Assembly: GCA_003640335.1 (NCBI GenBank)
Contig: RBKG01000257.1
Location: 1 to 7,582 of the forward strand
Length of the DNA: 7,582 nt
Reading direction: 5' to 3'
DNA from: Porphyromonas sp.
GTDB lineage: Bacteria > Bacteroidota > Bacteroidia > Bacteroidales > Porphyromonadaceae
Translations under genes and position numbers: made by a program
Notes under the pieces: generated by a model
What the model was told of the DNA's origin: nothing
Databases searched by the model: none
The model's input: the letters and a program-made list of their open reading frames with translations, nothing else
Shown here: in pieces, positions 4,827-7,582 of the stretch
Numbering within the stretch: the stretch's first letter is position 1
Layout: every line of letters starts with the position of its first letter

Positions 4827-7582
4827 CTAAAAACCTAGATTTAGGCTGAAACCAACACTTCTCATGCTTGGTGGCATGAAGTTATCTCCTCCTGCTGAAT
4901 AAGTACCAGTACCACCAGCCATATCTGAGTCGTAAGGAGCAGCACGATAGATTGTGAGGAGATTACGTGCGATCAGTGATACTGAAGCATTTGAAATCAC
5001 CTTACCAAACCATTTCTTAGGAAGAGTATAGCCTATAGACAACTCTTGAAGCTTGATGTTAGTAGCATCATAGAGATAGTATGCACCTAGGCGGTTAAGA
5101 CCAATAGTTGTATAATATCTTTTTGGATCATAGCTCTGACCATCGATTACAACAGCACCAGCATCACGAGCATCAGCCGTAACCTTAGATACGCCATAAC
5201 CATCCATCATAGCCTGTGTTGAAGATGATACATTACCACCGACACGAGCAGAGATGAGGAAGCTAACATTCACACCATAAAGGTTAAGTGTATTGTTCCA
5301 ACCCATCATAAAGTCTGGAGCAGAAGAACCTACCTTAATTCTCTGAGATCTGTCAATACGATAACCATCACCTTCTTCGATGAAGCGACCATCCTTACCC
5401 TTAACGAGAATACCTTGTACGAAGATATCATTCATTGAGTCACCTGGACGCATGTACTTAGGACTTGTAAGAACGTTGATATCGAATACAGTACCATCAA
5501 TAGGATTCTTATAGCCCTTTACAAGCTCCATCACTCGGTTTACGTTGCGTGTATAAGTGAGGTTAGTACTGAAGCTGATATTCTTACTGATATTATCTTC
5601 GTATCCTAGCGCAAGCTCTACACCTCGGTTGCGAATATCCCCTGCCTGAATATAGAAACCAGAGTAACCTGATGCATCAGACATGTTTTGGAGGAATGTC
5701 TGGTTATAGGTATTAGACTGGTAAATTGTTGCATCTAGACGAACCTTACCCTTAAATAGGCGAGCATTAAGACCTGCTTCCCATGAACGAGTACGTTCTG
5801 GATTGAAATCAGGATAAGGATATGTAGAGATTGGTGTAACCTTACCACCAGACATACTGTATGTAATCGTACCTGGAGTAATACCAGTTTGAGAAATAGG
5901 AGAACCTACCTCAGTAAACGATACACGAGTCTTTAGGTATGAGATAAAGCTAGGTAGCTTCACCATCTCTGAGATTACACCAGAAAGACCTATTGAAGGA
6001 TAGAAGATCGCTGGAGTCTTACCATTGCTTACAAGCTGAGAAGCCCAGTCTGTACGACCTGTTGCCGTTAAATAAAGCATGCTCTTCCAACCAAGTTCAG
6101 CACTTGCAAAAGCAGCGATATTACGCGTGCGATGGTAGCTCTGACCACCACCTCCAGTTACATCTGGATCGACGTTAGGAGTAGAGAAGAGGTTAGGAAC
6201 AGTCTTCAGACGACCTCCGACAGATACACTTGTTGTGTAGTGGTCTTCAAAGCTTGTACCGATATTAGCTGTAAGTACGAAATCCTTATCAAACTTCTTA
6301 TTGATATTAAGCATCAAGTCAGCGTAAGTCTGCTTATAACGTTCTTCTCCCAGAGAGAAACTACCCTTAGCATTTTCTAAGCTTGTATCTCCCGTAAATA
6401 GAGGATTAGTCGTAGCATAGAACTTAGTCTTAATCGTGCTATATGTGTTATCGACACGAGTACGAGCTGCGATATTCATCCAGCTTAAGATATCATACTG
6501 TGCACGGAAGCTAAACATATAACGATGCTTCTCGTTAGTAAACATTTCACGGTTTACAATCCAATATGGGTTTTCAAAGTCTTCACCTTGAGTACCATAA
6601 GGCCAATACTGCGTATTAAAACGGCGGTCAGTATCATAGCGTTCCCAAATCTTAACCGTTTCAAAATCATCACCGCGAGGGAAGAGATACAAAGGACGAA
6701 GAGGGTTAAAGAAACGACCTCCAGACATCATGTTCTGGTCTCCCTGCATGACATAGTTAGCACTGATATCTAAGTGTAGCTTATCATTTAGGAACTTTGA
6801 ACTATTACGTCCGCTAAAGTTATAGCGGTAGTATTCATTGTTAGGGATAATACCCTCTGCATGCGTAGTTGCTACAGATACGAAAGTTTGGTTCTTATCT
6901 GTACCTCCTGAGAGGTTAAGAGAGTTAATCGTGTTGTAGCCTCCTTGGAAGAAGTCTCTAGGATTGAATGTAGAAGGAGTTTCTAGTTTCTTACCCCAAC
7001 TGCGATAAGTATTAGACTCCGTACCATAAGTATTTTGGAACTCTGGCATTACACCAGCAGAAAGGAATTCCGTATTAGATGAGAAGTTAACCTTGACAGA
7101 GCCAGCTGCACCCTTCTTAGTGTTGATGATGATTACACCATTAGCAGCACTTGCACCATAAAGGGCAGCTGCAGAAGGTCCAGTAAGTACCGAGATGCTT
7201 TCAATGTCGTCTGAGTTGAAGTCTGAGATACCTTCACCACTACCAGGACGACCATACTCACCTCCATCGCCACCACGGCTAGCATTACCAATAGGCATAC
7301 CATCTACCACATAGAGTACATTGTTATTACCTGCAATAGATTTGCTACCACGCATAACTACGCTTGTAGCACCACCGATACCGGCAGATGAGCGTGTGAT
7401 ATTCACCCCTGCAACCTTACCGCTAAGGCTATTCACGAAGTTAGCTTCCTTAACCTTAGTTAATGCAGAGTTATCAACTTTCTGCACATTGTAAGACAAT
7501 GCCTTTTCACTACGCTTGATACCAAGAGCAGTTACCACGACAGCGTCAATAGCCTTTGCTTCATCTTCGAGTGTTACATCGA
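4827..7582 (-). CDS. SusC/RagA-family TonB-dependent transporter, 5' end outside window
   Basis: 917 codons are visible and the frame stays open to the window edge, so the signal peptide and most of the N-terminal carboxypeptidase-regulatory-like (CarboxypepD_reg) domain are missing. The visible N-terminus reads DVTLEDEAKAIDAVVVTALGIKRS, where DAVVVTALGIKR is the usual TonB-box and plug-entry motif of SusC proteins. The GTG at 7536-7538 falls inside this motif and encodes an internal Val, not a start. Numbering from the first visible codon, the plug holds ANFVNSLSGKVAGVNITRSS (46-65), YVVDGMP (90-96), a Gly-rich loop and LTGPSAAALYGASAANG (132-148). The rest is a 22-strand-type beta barrel ending in SVGFSLNLGF with a terminal Phe, as expected for outer-membrane barrel assembly. 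It forms the energised import channel for glycan delivered by the SusD-like partner encoded directly downstream. The stop is TAG. The promoter must lie upstream of the window. Confidence 0.96.
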   Translation of the reverse strand, partial: DVTLEDEAKAIDAVVVTALGIKRSEKALSYNVQKVDNSALTKVKEANFVNSLSGKVAGVNITRSSAGIGGATSVVMRGSKSIAGNNNVLYVVDGMPIGNASRGGDGGEYGRPGSGEGISDFNSDDIESISVLTGPSAAALYGASAANGVIIINTKKGAAGSVKVNFSSNTEFLSAGVMPEFQNTYGTESNTYRSWGKKLETPSTFNPRDFFQGGYNTINSLNLSGGTDKNQTFVSVATTHAEGIIPNNEYYRYNFSGRNSSKFLNDKLHLDISANYVMQGDQNMMSGGRFFNPLRPLYLFPRGDDFETVKIWERYDTDRRFNTQYWPYGTQGEDFENPYWIVNREMFTNEKHRYMFSFRAQYDILSWMNIAARTRVDNTYSTIKTKFYATTNPLFTGDTSLENAKGSFSLGEERYKQTYADLMLNINKKFDKDFVLTANIGTSFEDHYTTSVSVGGRLKTVPNLFSTPNVDPDVTGGGGQSYHRTRNIAAFASAELGWKSMLYLTATGRTDWASQLVSNGKTPAIFYPSIGLSGVISEMVKLPSFISYLKTRVSFTEVGSPISQTGITPGTITYSMSGGKVTPISTYPYPDFNPERTRSWEAGLNARLFKGKVRLDATIYQSNTYNQTFLQNMSDASGYSGFYIQAGDIRNRGVELALGYEDNISKNISFSTNLTYTRNVNRVMELVKGYKNPIDGTVFDINVLTSPKYMRPGDSMNDIFVQGILVKGKDGRFIEEGDGYRIDRSQRIKVGSSAPDFMMGWNNTLNLYGVNVSFLISARVGGNVSSSTQAMMDGYGVSKVTADARDAGAVVIDGQSYDPKRYYTTIGLNRLGAYYLYDATNIKLQELSIGYTLPKKWFGKVISNASVSLIARNLLTIYRAAPYDSDMAGGTGTYSAGGDNFMPPSMRSVGFSLNLGF

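Noticed and set aside
5993..6773. Several plus-strand open frames of 61-82 codons inside the SusC gene
   Set aside because: They are antisense to a clearly coding beta-barrel sequence, show no domain or start context, and overlap one another.
1..7582. tRNA, rRNA, CRISPR array, insertion sequence or attachment site
   Set aside because: Reading both strands showed no spaced direct repeats, no transposase frame, no terminal inverted repeats and no tRNA-like cloverleaf; coding sequence fills nearly the whole window.

Overview
The window comes from a Bacteroidota genome, most likely order Bacteroidales. It holds a SusC/SusD pair, several lipoprotein signal peptides ending in Cys, DUF1735-type surface proteins, and translation starts preceded by A-rich sequence rather than a clear Shine-Dalgarno. 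Genus cannot be fixed from the sequence alone; Porphyromonas, Bacteroides or a relative would all fit.

All five genes lie on the minus strand, so transcription runs from high to low coordinates: (1) a SusC/RagA-type TonB-dependent outer-membrane transporter (7582-4827, 5' end outside the window); (2) a SusD-like glycan-binding lipoprotein (4803-3196); (3) a family GH18 lipoprotein with an intact DGxDxDxE catalytic motif, probably an endo-beta-N-acetylglucosaminidase (3174-2068); (4) a DUF1735 plus LamG-like surface lipoprotein (2044-797); (5) a second DUF1735 lipoprotein whose 3' end lies outside the window (710-1). The first four genes are separated by about 20 nt each with no promoter motif visible, so they look like one operon. 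The gap between genes 4 and 5 is larger (86 bp) and is filled by a strong inverted repeat. Gene 5 also carries a perfect 13-nt tandem duplication across its lipobox codons.

Taken together this is a compact polysaccharide-utilisation locus of the N-glycan-harvesting type. The GH18 enzyme would cut the GlcNAc-beta-1,4-GlcNAc core of N-glycans at the cell surface, the SusD-like, DUF1735-LamG and DUF1735 lipoproteins would bind glycan or glycoprotein, and the SusC channel would import the released oligosaccharide using TonB energy. The gene content parallels the five-protein Gpd complex of Capnocytophaga canimorsus and the EndoBT loci of Bacteroides thetaiotaomicron. No exo-glycosidases, regulators or mobile elements are visible in the window. 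The two least ordinary signals are the intergenic hairpin before gene 5 and the frame-sensitive tandem repeat inside its signal peptide.
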